Shown: piece after piece, positions 50,644-59,735 of the stretch | Layout: each line of letters begins with the position of its first letter | How positions within the stretch are numbered: the first letter of the stretch is position 1 | From: CAYJBH01 sp964368625 | GTDB taxonomy: Bacteria; Bacillota; Clostridia; Oscillospirales; Ruminococcaceae | Direction of reading: 5' to 3' | Assembly (NCBI GenBank): GCA_964368625.1 | Contig: CAYJBH010000008.1 | Coordinates: 32,602-96,601 of the forward strand | Length of the DNA: 64,000 nucleotides | The notes under the pieces: model-generated | Seen by the model: only the letters and a program-made list of their open reading frames with translations | Told to the model about the DNA's origin: nothing | Database searches by the model: none | Made by a program: the position numbers and the translations under genes

Positions 50644-51405
50644 TTAATTAGTATTCTGGTTAACACATTGGTTGATAAAAAACAGCTCATCACTTTTAAT
50701 TTTGTTAACAACAATAGGTAGTGCGGATTTATGGTTTATTAAGTAACCTACCCCGTTTAGCAGATTCCCACGTGATAATGCATCGGTAGGTAAAATATGC
50801 TCTAACCTATCGTAACGTTGTTCGGTGTCCTTAAAATTATGCCTTTTATATTTGAAGCTAATAGTATCGCTATTATAGTCTTTAATAAAATATTCTGTAC
50901 TATCATTTTTTAAACAATAAATAGCCCCGGCTATTTCCTCAGCGCCATGAACAAAGGTTGAAGGCTTTAAGCCGCAACCGAGCATAAGAATTTTACCATC
51001 AAATTCACCAAGCCTTGAGATAGGAGAGTTTGTACCTACTGGGGTGTTGTCGTGATGATGCCTTGCAGTGATTTCAGCTGCATTAGCGCCAAGCGCACAC
51101 AGGGAATGGGTAGGGTGCAAACTTCTTGTTACAGCGTAGTTGTTTCTAAAAAATTCTGGTATTGCTCCTACGCATGAAGGTGTGGTTTTTACATCGAAAT
51201 ATGGGCTGTCATCAGTTACAAATCTATAAGAAAAGGCAGGTAATATTAGGGTGCCGCTTTCACCTAACAGGTCTAAAAGTGAATCTATAATTTCTTTGGG
51301 AGAAGTAGTAGTATTTAATCCCTTTAGTGAGCTATGCATTAAAATGGTATCACCACCATTTATCCCTAGTTTTTTTAAGTCGCTCTGAAAATTATGGTGT
51401 ATCAT
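50644..51405 (-). CDS. AAC(3)-family N-acetyltransferase (YokD-like)
   Basis: 253-aa antibiotic-acetyltransferase-fold protein. Diagnostic parts: GGDTILMHSSLKGLNTTTSP, LLGESGTLILPAFSYRFV, LHPTHSLCALGANAAEITA with the active-site His, and PISRLGEFDGKILMLGCGL. TTGGAGAAC before the ATG at 51405 sets the start. Many chromosomal members do not confer aminoglycoside resistance, so activity on an antibiotic should not be assumed. It is convergent with the Mrp operon. Confidence 0.88.
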   Translation of the reverse strand: MIHHNFQSDLKKLGINGGDTILMHSSLKGLNTTTSPKEIIDSLLDLLGESGTLILPAFSYRFVTDDSPYFDVKTTPSCVGAIPEFFRNNYAVTRSLHPTHSLCALGANAAEITARHHHDNTPVGTNSPISRLGEFDGKILMLGCGLKPSTFVHGAEEIAGAIYCLKNDSTEYFIKDYNSDTISFKYKRHNFKDTEQRYDRLEHILPTDALSRGNLLNGVGYLINHKSALPIVVNKIKSDELFFINQCVNQNTN

Positions 51406-51556
51406 AGTGATGTTCTCCAAAAAAATGTTAAGTTAAATGTTAATTACGAAAATGATAACATAGAAAAAATTTTAAGTCAACAGCTACGTCTTTGCACTAT
51501 GGTTCCATAAGCGTAATAAACGAAACAAAACAATTTTTTTGTTAAATATGTCAAAA

Positions 51557-51588
51557 AATCACAACAAATACCATGAATATTTGTGATT
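51557..51588. promoter_or_regulatory. Inverted repeat upstream of GGDEF/EAL promoter
   Basis: AATCACAA (51557-51564) and TTGTGATT (51581-51588) are a perfect dyad ending four bases before the -35 box. A related TCACAA/TTGTGA dyad lies upstream of the diguanylate cyclase gene at 59.6 kb. Confidence 0.45.
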
Positions 51589-51592
51589 ACTA

Positions 51593-51621
51593 TTGACATT
51601 TTCGACAAATTTCGCTATAAT
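51593..51621 (+). promoter_or_regulatory. Promoter of the sensor GGDEF/EAL gene
   Basis: TTGACA (51593-51598), 17 bases, TATAAT (51616-51621): full consensus, about 65 bases of leader. Confidence 0.85.
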
Positions 51622-51692
51622 AATGAAAATTTGTTTATGGAAATAAGAGGATTTAGTAGGGCGATATTTGTAATTTAACAGGAGCTTTTAGT

Positions 51693-54635
51693 ATGAAGAG
51701 GTTATTAGTTGTTATCATTATAGCGTGCGTATTACTAACCGGCATTTCTACCATAGCAACATTCGCAGCAGATGAAGTGATTAATTCTTCTGCACAGGGA
51801 GAATCTGAAACCCACAACCAAACCCCATTTAACTTTGATAAGGTTATAAAGGTTGGGTATTATGCAGCGTTTAATGATTTCATAATGGATGAAGATAGCT
51901 ATAACGAAATAGGTTATGGTTACGAAGTTTTTGAAAAAATCGAAGAAGTTAGTAATCTTAGATTTGAATATGTTCCCATAACGGGAAGAATGTTTGATGC
52001 GGTAAATGATGGAACCGTTGACATTGGTGGATTTGTAACTAAAACCGATGAACGAGCTGAAACAGTTTTGTATTCAGATACTCAGTATAGTAAAACATAC
52101 GTGGCATTAATGACCGATGATCCTGATATACTTTATGCCGACGCCGAATCAATAGATGGGAAAACGGTTGCCACTTATGGCGATAACATAGGTATAGATA
52201 ACCTAGATAGATATTGTGAGGCTAACAATATATCTGTTAATTATGTTTATGGTACCGAGAGTGATTACACATCTTTGGATGCAGATTTTTATATAACTTA
52301 CGTTGAAGATGCTTATTCAGAGGTTGGAAACAACGTTCTTAATCTTGGAGTTTATAGCCTGTTTATGGTTACAAGTTTTGAAAATCAAGAGTTAATGGAT
52401 AAGATTGATACTATTTTTTTAGACGTAGTTTCAACCGAAGGAAACTTTTTCTTAGAACTGGAAGAAAAATATTTGGCGGAGAGCATCGAGATTAATCATC
52501 GCTCGCTAACAAAAAATGAGGTGGAGATATTACGTCAACGTCCACTTGAAGTAGGTTATGTTGATGATTATCAGCCTATCTCCTTTAAAAACGATCAGGG
52601 TGTTGCTGATGGAGCTATGGTAGAAACGCTTAACAAATTTGCAGAGCATTACGGATTTCAAATAAATTATCACCCTTATAGTCTCGATGAAGACATGGAG
52701 CTTCACGAAAACTATGATGTACTCTTAACTCTTTATGGTAACAATGAGCACAATTTGGAACATTATGTTGCAACCGACTCCTATTTTGACCTTGCAATGG
52801 TTGCTCAAATTTCTTCAGATATATATAGGTCGAGTGATACAACAGCACAGCTGATAGAAAACTGTAAGGATATAGGCCTATTACCATATCTTGCATTAGG
52901 ATCTGAACAATTTATTAAGGAATTTCCGGATACTAATTTAATAAACTATAACGATTGGCATGATTTACTGAATGCTTTTGAAAGTGGTGAGGTTAATGCT
53001 TTAATTTCAACCGAAACGGGTGCTGCATATGCACAGATGTATCTAGATGACAACGATAGCGTTTCGGTTCATACCGACTTAACGGTTCCCATGCAGATGT
53101 TTATTTCAAAAGATATTTCCGATGAATATCTTTCTATCTTTAACGTAATGCTTGATAGGGTGTCAAGTGCAGAATATAGAACTGTTATAAATAATCATGC
53201 AAATGAATACTATCCTGAAACAACACCTTTTGATGTTTTTAGGGACTATTGGTATATGTTTGCCCTCGCTGTACTCATTATTTTAGGTGGCTTTGTAGCG
53301 CTGTACTTCCATGGACAGATTAAGAAAAAAGAAGCTCTTCTTACATCTTACAACACGGATGTGTTAACAGGCCTAATGTCGTTAAATAAGTTCTCAACTT
53401 CTATGGCTGAAATTTTAAAGGGCGCAAAGCCAAATGAATATGAACTTGTAACCTTTGATATAGATATGTTTAAAACAATCAATACCCATTTTAGTACAGA
53501 CAGGGGAACAGCCGTGTTGATGGCTGTATCACAGTCGCTGAAAAATGCATTTAAAGACACCTCAGCTCTGTTATGCCGTCGGACTGCTGATCAGTTTCTA
53601 ATTTTTAGACGTGTTACTGAAGGCGGTCCTATGCGAGAGATATACAATACCGAAATTTTACCGTCAATTCGGGACAACATTACCGAAAAATACAACGTTA
53701 TTTTATCCTTCGGTAACTTGATTGTTGAAAATACCGAGGAAAAGATATCGGCTATTATCGGACAGGCAGATACAGCAAGAAAGCATGGTAAGGATTATCA
53801 TAAAACAACCTTTATAACTTTCGACCAAAAAATGCGTAAGATGTATGATGATAAGGTTAACATTACATTTCGTATGGAGCAAGCTTTAAAGGATAAGGAA
53901 TTTTTTGTTGAATATCAACCTAAGATTTCCTTCAACACCCTTACCATTGGTGGTGTAGAGGCCTTGGTTCGTTGGCGTCCAACCTTAGGGGAGACAATAT
54001 ATCCGGATGAGTTTATTCCTGTGTTTGAAGACAATGGATTTATATCTTATTTAGATTTATATGTTTTAGAAGAGGTGTGTAAATTCATAAAAACCTGTGG
54101 TGATAAATATTCGATACCACGTATATCCGTAAACCTATCAGCACACACGATCCTTGCAGATAACATTGTGAGTAGGTTGTTTAATATCGTTAACTCGTAT
54201 GATGTATCGCCACAGGCTATTGAGCTAGAACTTACCGAAAGTGCTGTTGAAAAGAATGCAGAGCAATTCCTTAATGCAGTTAAACAGTTTAAGAAAATCG
54301 GCTTTACAATTTCTATCGACGACTTCGGTGCAGGCGTTTCTTCGTTAAACAGACTTTCGGCAATAGACGCCGATGTGTTAAAGCTGGATAAAGCTTTTTT
54401 CGATCTTAAAGATCAGGGCTCGAAGAGTGCGACAGTAGTTTCGGATGTTATTACTATGGCAAAGCATCTTGAAATGAAGGTAGTAGCAGAGGGTGTTGAG
54501 ACGTTTGCTCAGGCCTTATGGCTGAAGGGTATAGGTTGCGATTATGCACAAGGTTTTTATTTTGCTAAACCTATGAGCCTAGAAGATTTTAAGTCAGCCA
54601 TTTCAGAAAACAAGGTGTATGCGCTTAAGCTGTAA
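51693..54635 (+). CDS. Sensor protein: two SBP-type domains, degenerate GGDEF, EAL
   Basis: 980 aa. Signal peptide (MKRLLVVIIIACVLLTGIST, cleavage near FAA), two tandem family-3 solute-binding domains (about 45-275, and 280-520 beginning LRQRPLEVGYVDDYQPISF), one membrane helix (WYMFALAVLIILGGFVALYF), then GGDEF and EAL. The GGDEF signature reads RRTADQFLIF, so cyclase activity is lost. EAL is complete: VEALVRWRP, ISVNLSAHT, LELTESAVE, SIDDFGAGVSS, VLKLDKAFF, VVAEGVET, YAQGFYFAKP. It probably couples an extracellular small ligand, such as an amino acid, to cyclic-di-GMP breakdown. AGGAGC precedes the ATG. Confidence 0.93.
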   Translation: MKRLLVVIIIACVLLTGISTIATFAADEVINSSAQGESETHNQTPFNFDKVIKVGYYAAFNDFIMDEDSYNEIGYGYEVFEKIEEVSNLRFEYVPITGRMFDAVNDGTVDIGGFVTKTDERAETVLYSDTQYSKTYVALMTDDPDILYADAESIDGKTVATYGDNIGIDNLDRYCEANNISVNYVYGTESDYTSLDADFYITYVEDAYSEVGNNVLNLGVYSLFMVTSFENQELMDKIDTIFLDVVSTEGNFFLELEEKYLAESIEINHRSLTKNEVEILRQRPLEVGYVDDYQPISFKNDQGVADGAMVETLNKFAEHYGFQINYHPYSLDEDMELHENYDVLLTLYGNNEHNLEHYVATDSYFDLAMVAQISSDIYRSSDTTAQLIENCKDIGLLPYLALGSEQFIKEFPDTNLINYNDWHDLLNAFESGEVNALISTETGAAYAQMYLDDNDSVSVHTDLTVPMQMFISKDISDEYLSIFNVMLDRVSSAEYRTVINNHANEYYPETTPFDVFRDYWYMFALAVLIILGGFVALYFHGQIKKKEALLTSYNTDVLTGLMSLNKFSTSMAEILKGAKPNEYELVTFDIDMFKTINTHFSTDRGTAVLMAVSQSLKNAFKDTSALLCRRTADQFLIFRRVTEGGPMREIYNTEILPSIRDNITEKYNVILSFGNLIVENTEEKISAIIGQADTARKHGKDYHKTTFITFDQKMRKMYDDKVNITFRMEQALKDKEFFVEYQPKISFNTLTIGGVEALVRWRPTLGETIYPDEFIPVFEDNGFISYLDLYVLEEVCKFIKTCGDKYSIPRISVNLSAHTILADNIVSRLFNIVNSYDVSPQAIELELTESAVEKNAEQFLNAVKQFKKIGFTISIDDFGAGVSSLNRLSAIDADVLKLDKAFFDLKDQGSKSATVVSDVITMAKHLEMKVVAEGVETFAQALWLKGIGCDYAQGFYFAKPMSLEDFKSAISENKVYALKL

Positions 54636-54681
54636 ATTCAGTAGTTTTTTACATTAAATAGTAGCTGTTTTTCTTTCATGC

Positions 54682-54723
54682 AAGCAGAGTCGTTAACACC
54701 TGGTTATGTTAATGACTCTGCTT
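54682..54723 (+). terminator. Terminator after the sensor GGDEF/EAL gene
   Basis: AAGCAGAGTCGTTAACA and TGTTAATGACTCTGCTT form a 17-bp stem with one mismatch around a short loop, about 45 bases after the stop. Confidence 0.8.
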
Positions 54724-54969
54724 TAACAGCTAATGTTTTTATGTGTTTTCCCACAGCTCAAAAGTTGTGAGAACTTTGGTAAACTTATATGGTTGTTTAT
54801 TTTTAAAACATCTGTGTCTTTTTGGAATAATTCTGTTTAACTGCGTTATCGTCAATCGCTACGCACTAAGTATTGCTTAAAGCTCTAGCTTGATAAGCTA
54901 GGTTTCTGTTCGGCAATCTGTATTGTTTATTATTATAAATAAATTTAAATGCAAATTGTAATGTTAGTA
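54724..54969. other. Intergenic stretch without a gene
   Basis: No supported coding frame on either strand. A small hairpin CTAGCTT, GAT, AAGCTAG lies at 54885-54901. Nothing else recognised. Confidence 0.5.
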
Positions 54970-54998
54970 TTGATGAAAACAAGGTGGTTATATATAAT
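54970..54998 (+). promoter_or_regulatory. Promoter of the SPL-like gene
   Basis: TTGATG (54970-54975), 17 bases, TATAAT (54993-54998). Confidence 0.65.
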
Positions 54999-55027
54999 AA
55001 TGGGTATAGCAATAACGAGGGAATACA

Positions 55028-55894
55028 ATGAAAGAAATTGTTTCAAAGAGTATTATTAATGCAAAAAACAGCATGAACATTTATCGTGGTTGCACCCATG
55101 GATGTATATACTGTGATAGCAGAAGTGAAATTTATGGCAAGACTTATGATTTTGAGAACATTGAAGTTAAGGTAAACGCCTTGGAGCTGATGGATAAAGA
55201 ACTATCCAAAAAAAGGGCAAAGGGAATGATAGTAACAGGCGCAATGACCGACCCTTATATTCCGCTTGAAAAAGAACTTCTATATACAAGAAGTTCACTT
55301 GAGTTAATAGAAAAGCATGGCTTTGGTGTGGCCTTACTTACGAAATCGGACTTAGTTTTACGAGATTTAGATATACTTAAACGCATTAATGAAAAAACAA
55401 GATGTGTTGTTCAGATGACCCTCACAACATTTGATGAGGATTTATGCAAAATTTTAGAGCCAAATGTTTGCACAACAAAATGTAGAGTGCAAGCACTAAA
55501 AGAACTTAAACTAGCCGGAATTCCTACTATAGTTTGGTTAACACCAATTTTACCGTTTATAAATGATACCGAGGAAAACCTTGTCGGGATCTTAGAGTAT
55601 TGTAAAGAAGCTGGAGTTAAAGGAGTTGTTACCTTTGGTGTAGGTATGACTCTTCGATTTGGCAATCGAGAGTATTACTATAAAAAGCTTGAAGAGAATT
55701 TTCCGGGTATTAAGAGAGAGTATATGCGAAAATATGGCTCTTCTTATGGGCTTAAAAGCCCTAATAGTGCTAAATTGGCAAGGCTTATTCGTAACTTTTG
55801 TAAGGAGCATAATATGCTTTGTGGTGAAAAGGAAGTTTTTCCCTATTTATGGAATTTCCCTCTAAAAGATAAACAGATAACATTTTTTGAATAA
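55028..55894 (+). CDS. Radical SAM protein, spore-photoproduct-lyase-like
   Basis: 288 aa. The iron-sulfur motif is CX3CX2C in NIYRGCTHGCIYCDSRSEIY near the N-terminus, preceded by KNSMNIYRGC as in the SplB/Rv2578c-like group. VTGAMTDPYIPLEKELLYTR and LLTKSDLVLRDLDIL are family segments. Genuine SplB is longer and keeps a catalytic cysteine near residue 140; whether a cysteine here (KILEPNVCTTKC) serves is unclear. DNA repair or another radical reaction is possible. GAGGG precedes the ATG; monocistronic. Confidence 0.85.
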   Translation: MKEIVSKSIINAKNSMNIYRGCTHGCIYCDSRSEIYGKTYDFENIEVKVNALELMDKELSKKRAKGMIVTGAMTDPYIPLEKELLYTRSSLELIEKHGFGVALLTKSDLVLRDLDILKRINEKTRCVVQMTLTTFDEDLCKILEPNVCTTKCRVQALKELKLAGIPTIVWLTPILPFINDTEENLVGILEYCKEAGVKGVVTFGVGMTLRFGNREYYYKKLEENFPGIKREYMRKYGSSYGLKSPNSAKLARLIRNFCKEHNMLCGEKEVFPYLWNFPLKDKQITFFE

Positions 55895-56165
55895 CTAAAT
55901 GATAGCTGTTTTGCCGGATAGAACACAATAAAAATTCATTTTTGTTTTAATCAGAAAAATCTACTCTTTGTATCCATAATAGCTTTCTCAACAATGCGAG
56001 TTTATCCGCACATATTAAGCATAATAGATTTTTATGGTTACGAGAAACTCTAATTTTTTTTTACTGTTAATAACATTAATATGCGTTAACCTTCACAAAG
56101 CCTTTGGAATAGCTATGCTATCGATGTTACGGCGTATGCTGTTCAATTTATGGCTGCAACCTATA
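55895..56165. other. Intergenic stretch without a gene
   Basis: AT-rich, no frame with coding character. The T-run at about 56054-56062 and short repeats are the only visible features; no convincing terminator follows the radical SAM gene. Confidence 0.5.
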
Positions 56166-56194
56166 TTGAAAAAAATGGAAATATATGTTACAAT
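56166..56194 (+). promoter_or_regulatory. Promoter of the WXG100 cassette
   Basis: TTGAAA (56166-56171), 17 bases, TACAAT (56189-56194), about 80 bases before the first start codon. Confidence 0.6.
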
Positions 56195-56281
56195 TTTATT
56201 TAAATAATTGGATATATGCAAGATTTTTGAGCCTTTAAATTTCTAAATTAAGCTATAAGTTAAATGTAAGAGGGAATAGTA

Positions 56282-57055
56282 ATGACATTTGAGTTTACCG
56301 ACGTTGAATTTTTATATATATTGAATTTATGTGAAGTTAAAAGTTTTACCGGCGTTAGAGATACAATGGGACGGATAGACTCCTCAAAGCTATCTCAGAT
56401 GATTATTGACGCCGAGATGAGCCTTGAAAAAAAGAAGTTAATAAGAATAAACTTTGATCAAGCTCCAACAATTTCGGATGATGTAAAAAAGTTTTTAATG
56501 GCCTGTGTAAACAGTAGATGCTGCTTGCTTATAGAGTGTTATGAGTCCAATGTTCCGACAAATCACCTAGCAATTTATTATCACGACGGTAGCTGGTATC
56601 AGATATCTTGCCTGCCCGGAAACAATGTTTCTGTTAGTATCATCGATGCACAAAGTATAAGCGAACAAATAATGTGCATGGTTAGGAAATATGAATTTTC
56701 TTACGAATCAATAAAGCCATTCAAAATAAGTTGTTCTGATGCAAAACAGATATTCGAGTTGGTAAACGGTGCAGTATCAGATAATAAGCGCATTGAAGAA
56801 GTTAAACTCAATTATGAGTGCAATATGTTTTATAATATTATTAATGAAAACCTACAATCGATACTCATAACAATGATAGATAAATCTAAATTAAGATCTG
56901 AAGGTAGCATGGTGTTTGTTAATGATAGCTCTATGTTAGAGGTTAAAAATATCGATGATAATAACGTAGAGGGATATATGGTTGTTCAAATAAGTAACAA
57001 TGATTTAAGAGTTTCGATAGAGAAGCACCTTGAAGATTCAGCATGGAAAGAGTGA
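56282..57055 (+). CDS. Hypothetical protein, EspG-like fold suspected (T7SS cassette)
   Basis: 257 aa, soluble, acidic, no signal peptide. The opening FTDVEFLYILNLCEVKSFTG, a following helix block ending LEKKKLIRINFDQAP, then the beta-rich core HLAIYYHDGSWYQISCLPGN resemble, in order and spacing, the EspG chaperones of mycobacterial ESX systems. This is pattern-level inference, not a family match I can prove. Directly followed (27 bases) by a WXG100 gene and then a long helical protein, so a chaperone for type VII substrates is the working idea. GAGGGAA precedes the ATG. Confidence 0.5.
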   Translation: MTFEFTDVEFLYILNLCEVKSFTGVRDTMGRIDSSKLSQMIIDAEMSLEKKKLIRINFDQAPTISDDVKKFLMACVNSRCCLLIECYESNVPTNHLAIYYHDGSWYQISCLPGNNVSVSIIDAQSISEQIMCMVRKYEFSYESIKPFKISCSDAKQIFELVNGAVSDNKRIEEVKLNYECNMFYNIINENLQSILITMIDKSKLRSEGSMVFVNDSSMLEVKNIDDNNVEGYMVVQISNNDLRVSIEKHLEDSAWKE

Positions 57056-57082
57056 GCTACAGCTGTGAAAGGAGTTGTATAA

Positions 57083-57373
57083 ATGATTATTATAGATATA
57101 AATAAAACTAAGACCCAGATAAATAAGCTAAGAAATTCAGCCGGTGAAATTAGTGATGCAAATGCAAGGGTTAACAGTATATGCTCGGATATCCAATCTT
57201 TTTGGCAAGGTGATGCAGCATTAGCGTATGAGATGGAGTTAAAAGAGTGGAATGCTAAGATGAGCAAGACAGCGAACGATATTTATAATATAACTATGGT
57301 TATTGAAAGGGTTTCGGAAGAACTGCGCAAGGCGGATGAAAAAATAGCAGCAAATACTACCAGCTTTGTTTAA
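57083..57373 (+). CDS. WXG100-family (ESAT-6-like) protein
   Basis: 96 aa helical hairpin. The WxG turn is FWQG at residues about 38-41, flanked by helices with heptad hydrophobics (TQINKLRNSAGEISDANARV; AKMSKTANDIYNITMVIERV). Length is typical. The C-terminal YxxxD/E export signal is not evident. GGAG precedes the ATG. Exported as a dimer partner through type VII secretion in characterised systems; the core ATPase EssC is not in this window. Confidence 0.82.
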   Translation: MIIIDINKTKTQINKLRNSAGEISDANARVNSICSDIQSFWQGDAALAYEMELKEWNAKMSKTANDIYNITMVIERVSEELRKADEKIAANTTSFV

Positions 57374-57413
57374 TTTAAAGGATAATTTCGTTGTACTTAA
57401 TGAGGTGAGATAG

Positions 57414-58865
57414 ATGCCAAAAATAATGATGAAATCACATGGTGCTTTTGCGGTTAAAGTTAAGTTGAAAATGGAGGTTAGCAGGTTAGAAGATGCCATA
57501 TCTGTAATTGTTAAAACTAAAAATGATCTTGATTTTAGGGTTGCGGCTAAAGAAGATATTCTACAACAGTTAACTAATATAGAATCAAGCTTAATATTAC
57601 GGTTAGAAGAACTAAATACATTTGTTGCTTTATTGGAAGGTGCAGTTCAAAGATACACTGTTTGCGACCAAAAAACGGCAAGGATGATAAATGAACTGGA
57701 GCATATGTTATCCAAGACAAAATTCAGTCTTGATTATATTTTATCAAACAATGAGTTTCTAAGTAAGTTGTTATCACCGTTTAAAAGAGACTTTGCGCTA
57801 AGCTCGGCCAGTGAAGAAGATTTGGAATATGCACTTTATCTAATAAGACAAGCATATCTGGATAAATATATTGGTAATACAAACGACATAGGGGTTTTAA
57901 TTTATAACTCATTAAACGAAATGGATGAAAACGACTATATCCGCGCCTTTGGAAGCTATACACATATTAATTATTTTATGCAAAATACTAAAGGAACAGA
58001 CGTGTTTCTATTTGGGGTATCAAATTGGTGGGACACGGTTGTTGCCGGAGCGCAGAGCATAGTAACCGGTGAAAATGTTGGAGATACATTTTTAGATAAC
58101 CCCGAAATGTGTAAAGGCGTCCTGCGTAGCGTTATAAATAATCTTATGGGCATGGAGGATGCAGGCTATATAAATGGTGACTTTGAAGTTATTAGTGACA
58201 CCTATAAGAGTCTTTCCGAGCGTCTTGGATTCAAAGATAGTGAGACACTTATAGACTTAACCAAATATGTTCTTATTGGTGCAGAAGGGTCTCAAAATGC
58301 AGTTGTAGATTACGCTCAAAATGTTGCTATGCTGGAGTCGATAAAGCAAACAGCTCCAGGAAACAGTACGCTTAGCGAGGTTATTGACGACTTGATTCAA
58401 GATTATGAAAATCAATTTGTTGCAGAACTAAAAGGTATTGGAGTTACTGCAGCAGAAGATATAACCAAAGAGGCGCTGAAAGGAACTCCGCTTGTAGGAT
58501 CGGTAATTAAAACAGAAGAGATGCTTCAAAAAATAGTTAATGCAGCGGCTAAAGACGAAATTTCTGCTATAGAGACGGCACTTTATTCATCGGAACTGCT
58601 GTACAGTGGTGCAATACCGGCCTTTAGAGAAAATGCTGAAATTATGATGTCGGGCAACTTTACAGATGAAGATGTAAATAACTATATTAACTCCTTTAAC
58701 GTGGCTAAAGGTTTAACACTAGAAAACTATAATGCCATGCTCGACTATTGTGATGCCGGATCTAATGAGGCGAACTATTTGAAAGAGCAGATTGATCAGC
58801 TTGAAAATTCTACCTATGATAACTATAACTTTGGTTCTCCGTATGACCCGGATTCTAAATACTAG
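57414..58865 (+). CDS. Long helical protein, candidate T7SS substrate
   Basis: 483 aa, no signal peptide. Residues 1-115 are a coiled-coil helical region (EVSRLEDAISVIVKTKNDLD; LILRLEELNTFVALLEGAVQ) like the N-terminal targeting domains of LXG proteins, though LXG itself is not seen. The rest is mostly helical with a weakly hydrophobic stretch near 195-225 (WDTVVAGAQSIVTGENVGDT) and no toxin motif I recognise. GAGGTGA precedes the ATG, 40 bases after the WXG100 gene. No immunity-like gene follows; the next gene is on the other strand. Effector status is inference from context. Confidence 0.6.
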   Translation: MPKIMMKSHGAFAVKVKLKMEVSRLEDAISVIVKTKNDLDFRVAAKEDILQQLTNIESSLILRLEELNTFVALLEGAVQRYTVCDQKTARMINELEHMLSKTKFSLDYILSNNEFLSKLLSPFKRDFALSSASEEDLEYALYLIRQAYLDKYIGNTNDIGVLIYNSLNEMDENDYIRAFGSYTHINYFMQNTKGTDVFLFGVSNWWDTVVAGAQSIVTGENVGDTFLDNPEMCKGVLRSVINNLMGMEDAGYINGDFEVISDTYKSLSERLGFKDSETLIDLTKYVLIGAEGSQNAVVDYAQNVAMLESIKQTAPGNSTLSEVIDDLIQDYENQFVAELKGIGVTAAEDITKEALKGTPLVGSVIKTEEMLQKIVNAAAKDEISAIETALYSSELLYSGAIPAFRENAEIMMSGNFTDEDVNNYINSFNVAKGLTLENYNAMLDYCDAGSNEANYLKEQIDQLENSTYDNYNFGSPYDPDSKY

Positions 58866-58871
58866 TTACCT

Positions 58872-59441
58872 TTATATTTTTCTATCTTCAGGCTTTATAT
58901 ACTTAAAACAGCATTCTGAATGATTATTCATTATACCAACAGCCTCTAGGTAAGAAAAGCAGGTAACTGTTCCCATAAATTTAAATCCACGCTTTTTTAA
59001 ATCCTTTGAAATCATATCCGATAATTCATTTCTAGTGGTTACGCCATCGAAAGGGTTATAAACAACATTATTGTTGGTAAAACCCCACAAATAATTTGAA
59101 AAACTTCCAAAATCCTCCCTAACCTTTAAATATGCTTTTGCATTTTGAATGGTGGCGAGGATTTTGGCTTTGTTTCTTACGATATCTTTATTTGAGAGCA
59201 AGTACAAAATTTTATCTTGGGTGTAGCCTGCTATTCTCTCGGCATCAAAATTATCAAATGCTTTTCTAAAGGCATCACGCTTTTTAAGTATTAATAACCA
59301 GGAAAGGCCACAATGAAAACTCTCTAAAATAAACATCTCAAAAAGGTGCTCGTCGTTGTGAGACGGCACACCCCATTCATAATCATGATAATTTATATAT
59401 ATTTCTGAATTTTCAAGGTTTGGCCAGCTACATCGCTTCAT
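58872..59441 (-). CDS. tag: DNA-3-methyladenine glycosylase I
   Basis: Removes 3-methyladenine from alkylated DNA. 189 aa with KRCSWPN (zinc Cys), YHDYEWGVPSHNDEHLFEMF, LESFHCGLSWLLILKKRDAF, and the C-terminal zinc residues in NNHSECC. An earlier TTG is in frame, but TTGGAG is the ribosome site for the ATG at 59441. Convergent with the WXG100 cassette. Confidence 0.95.
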   Translation of the reverse strand: MKRCSWPNLENSEIYINYHDYEWGVPSHNDEHLFEMFILESFHCGLSWLLILKKRDAFRKAFDNFDAERIAGYTQDKILYLLSNKDIVRNKAKILATIQNAKAYLKVREDFGSFSNYLWGFTNNNVVYNPFDGVTTRNELSDMISKDLKKRGFKFMGTVTCFSYLEAVGIMNNHSECCFKYIKPEDRKI

Positions 59442-59551
59442 ATAATTCTCCAAAAAGGTTATGTTATAATATTAAACTACTTTTAAGTATATCAAAATAG
59501 GTGAGATTTGTAAACAACACTATCCAGTAAAAATGTTAATTAATTTTATAA

Positions 59552-59592
59552 GATTTTCACAATTTTACTTATGTTAAATTATTGTGAAAATC
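59552..59592. promoter_or_regulatory. 12-bp inverted repeat upstream of the cyclase promoter
   Basis: GATTTTCACAAT (59552-59563) and ATTGTGAAAATC (59581-59592) are perfect arms with a 17-nt loop, 31 bases before the -35 box. It contains TCACAA...TTGTGA like the dyad at 51557-51588. Confidence 0.5.
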
Positions 59593-59623
59593 ACCAGAAA
59601 ACAAGATAATTTCCTGTTTCTAA

Positions 59624-59652
59624 TTGACAATATTGTTAGAATTTGGTATAAT
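59624..59652 (+). promoter_or_regulatory. Promoter of the cyclase/phosphodiesterase operon
   Basis: TTGACA (59624-59629), 17 bases, TATAAT (59647-59652): full consensus. Confidence 0.85.
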
Positions 59653-59735
59653 GATAATGCAGAACAAAGCTAATTTTTTTAGCTAGAGTTGTCCAGGAAA
59701 ACAGCAATATTTGCAGTAAGGAGTGATAGTTTTCT

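Noticed and set aside
50604..50655. Terminator between the Mrp operon and the AAC(3) gene
   Set aside because: Partial TACTAATCA/TGATTAATTAGTA complementarity is seen, but it is AT-only and interrupted; support is too weak to list.
50644..51405. Acquired aminoglycoside resistance gene
   Set aside because: The AAC(3) fold is clear, but there is no mobile context and chromosomal YokD-like members often lack resistance activity.
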